DNA from: Cytophagales bacterium
Lineage (GTDB): Bacteria; Bacteroidota; Bacteroidia; Cytophagales; Microscillaceae
Direction: 5' to 3'
NCBI GenBank assembly: GCA_004293905.1
Contig: RDZE01000022.1
Location: 1 to 64,000, forward strand
Length of the DNA: 64,000 nt
Made by a program: the position numbers and the translations under genes. Below the pieces are notes generated by a model, which saw only the letters and a list, made by a program, of their open reading frames with translations, did not search any database and had not been told where the DNA came from. Shown piece by piece: positions 63,075-64,000 of the stretch. Within the stretch, counting starts at the first letter, position 1. Each line of letters begins with the position of its first letter.

Positions 63075-64000
63075 ATGGCAGACTTATCATTCTTACGTAA
63101 TATAGGCATCATGGCACACATCGATGCTGGCAAAACAACAACCACCGAGCGTGTTCTCTACTATACAGGTAAAGTACATCGTATGGGTGAGGTGCACGAA
63201 GGTGCCGCAACAATGGACTGGATGGAACAGGAAAAAGAACGCGGAATCACCATCACCTCTGCCGCCACTAACAGTACTTGGAACTACCCCACCGTACAAG
63301 GGGAGTCAACACCTGAAACCAAATCCTACATCGTAAATATCATTGACACTCCCGGTCACGTTGATTTTACCGTAGAGGTAGAACGTTCATTACGCGTATT
63401 AGATGGAGCTGTTGCTTTGTTCTGTGCCGTATCTGGTGTAGAACCTCAATCTGAAACAGTATGGCGACAAGCAGATAAATACAAAGTACCTCGCATTTGT
63501 TTTGTAAATAAAATGGACAGAGCAGGTGCCGACTTCTTCAATGTAGTTACTGAAATCAAAGAGCGTTTAGGAGCAAACCCTGTGCCTTTGCAAGTACCCA
63601 TTGGTGCGGAAGAAACTTTTAAAGGTGTGGTAGACCTTATCACTAACAAAGCAATCGTTTGGGACGAGGAAACTGAAGGCAAAACCTACAAAGAAATTCC
63701 CATTCCTGAAGATTTGATAGATACTGTAGCCGAATGGAGACAAAAATTGGTAGAAAGTGTAGCCGAATATGATGACGCACTTCTTGAAAAATTCTTTGAA
63801 GACCCCAACTCTATCACTGAAGAAGAAATGCGCGCCGCTATTCGCAAAGCAGTAATCGATATGGCTATGTCCCCTGTAATGTGTGGCTCTTCGCTTCGCA
63901 ACAAAGGTGTTCAGGCTGTTTTAGATGCTGTAGCTGCTTATTTGCCTTCTCCCTTAGATATGCCTGCTATCGTAGGAATCAACCCTAACAATAATGCAGA
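63075..64000 (+). CDS. fusA: Translation elongation factor G, 5' part (runs off the right edge)
   Basis: The visible 308 codons encode the GTPase domain of [23 protein letters not shown] with the P loop, the switch I region [17 protein letters not shown] (G3), and NKMD (G4). EF-G moves tRNA and mRNA through the ribosome. In many bacteria fusA lies between rpsG and rpsJ. Here it is preceded by a divergent sugar kinase and its own promoter, so this may be a relocated or second EF-G copy. The rest of the gene is outside the window. Confidence 0.95.
   Translation, partial: MADLSFLRNIGIMAHIDAGKTTTTERVLYYTGKVHRMGEVHEGAATMDWMEQEKERGITITSAATNSTWNYPTVQGESTPETKSYIVNIIDTPGHVDFTVEVERSLRVLDGAVALFCAVSGVEPQSETVWRQADKYKVPRICFVNKMDRAGADFFNVVTEIKERLGANPVPLQVPIGAEETFKGVVDLITNKAIVWDEETEGKTYKEIPIPEDLIDTVAEWRQKLVESVAEYDDALLEKFFEDPNSITEEEMRAAIRKAVIDMAMSPVMCGSSLRNKGVQAVLDAVAAYLPSPLDMPAIVGINPNNNA

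Noticed and set aside
63124-63336. 70-codon frame inside the EF-G gene
   Set aside because: A shifted frame inside a strongly conserved GTPase domain.

Overview
The window reads as a piece of a Bacteroidota chromosome, probably from the Cytophagales side of the phylum. The evidence is AT-rich DNA, several promoters of the form TTG, 20 bases, TAnnTTTG, almost no Shine-Dalgarno sequences, a short primary sigma factor without region 1.1, a TamL lipoprotein, a DUF5723-type beta-barrel, and tandem amidohydrolase proteins with signal peptides. No rRNA, tRNA, CRISPR array or complete insertion sequence was seen. The genus cannot be named from sequence alone.

Layout. Positions 1-8.2 kb are mixed. 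They hold the first residues of an Rpn-type nuclease/transposase at the left edge, a small membrane protein broken by an in-phase A AAA AAG heptamer, a lipoprotein, a CREST-superfamily (ceramidase-like) membrane protein, GAPDH, a SiaC-type regulator, an ExbB/TolQ channel, an LpxL-type acyltransferase, two orphan proteins and a frameshifted secreted gene. Positions 8.2-31.4 kb are mainly metabolism and transport: two amidohydrolases, an MFS carrier, a Vat/CatB acetyltransferase, a ComEA-like HhH protein, a sodium:solute symporter, a lipoprotein with a DUF5723 barrel, HemN with an FNR-like site, a sphingosine-phosphate-lyase-like decarboxylase, a PIG-L deacetylase, the pyruvate dehydrogenase E2 subunit, a fumarylacetoacetase-family enzyme, a patatin, an SLC13 carrier and a phytoene-desaturase-like oxidoreductase.

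Positions 31.4-44.8 kb lie almost wholly on the minus strand and are housekeeping: SiaB-type kinase, M23/LysM peptidase, TrxB, primary sigma factor, PNPase, S15, LptF/G, CorA, HisB, a second SiaC, and TamL. Positions 44.9-49.5 kb hold an RRM protein, an AAA ATPase fused to a PD-(D/E)XK nuclease, ornithine aminotransferase, a small Cys-rich DUF5522 protein and a Gfo/Idh/MocA oxidoreductase.

The most interesting region is 49.5-61.9 kb. Twelve plus-strand genes run with gaps of 15 bases or less, or overlaps, from a clear promoter (49540-49570) to a strong terminator (61902-61943). They encode a GT-C-like membrane protein, an aminotransferase, an ATP-grasp ligase, an amidohydrolase-fold protein, a methyltransferase, a polyprenyl-phosphate-type GT2, a 4-TM DMT protein, a nitrilase, an N-acetyl-sugar amidotransferase, an NDP-sugar SDR, a DegT aminotransferase and a tandem flavin-reductase-like protein. 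I infer a pathway for making, lipid-loading, flipping and transferring an unusual amino or amidino sugar carrying an amino-acid-derived decoration. The nitrilase overlaps the PP-loop amidotransferase gene by 4 bases and may be its ammonia source, a split counterpart of glutamine-dependent NAD synthetase. The window ends with a PfkB sugar kinase and the first 308 codons of an EF-G gene, transcribed divergently.
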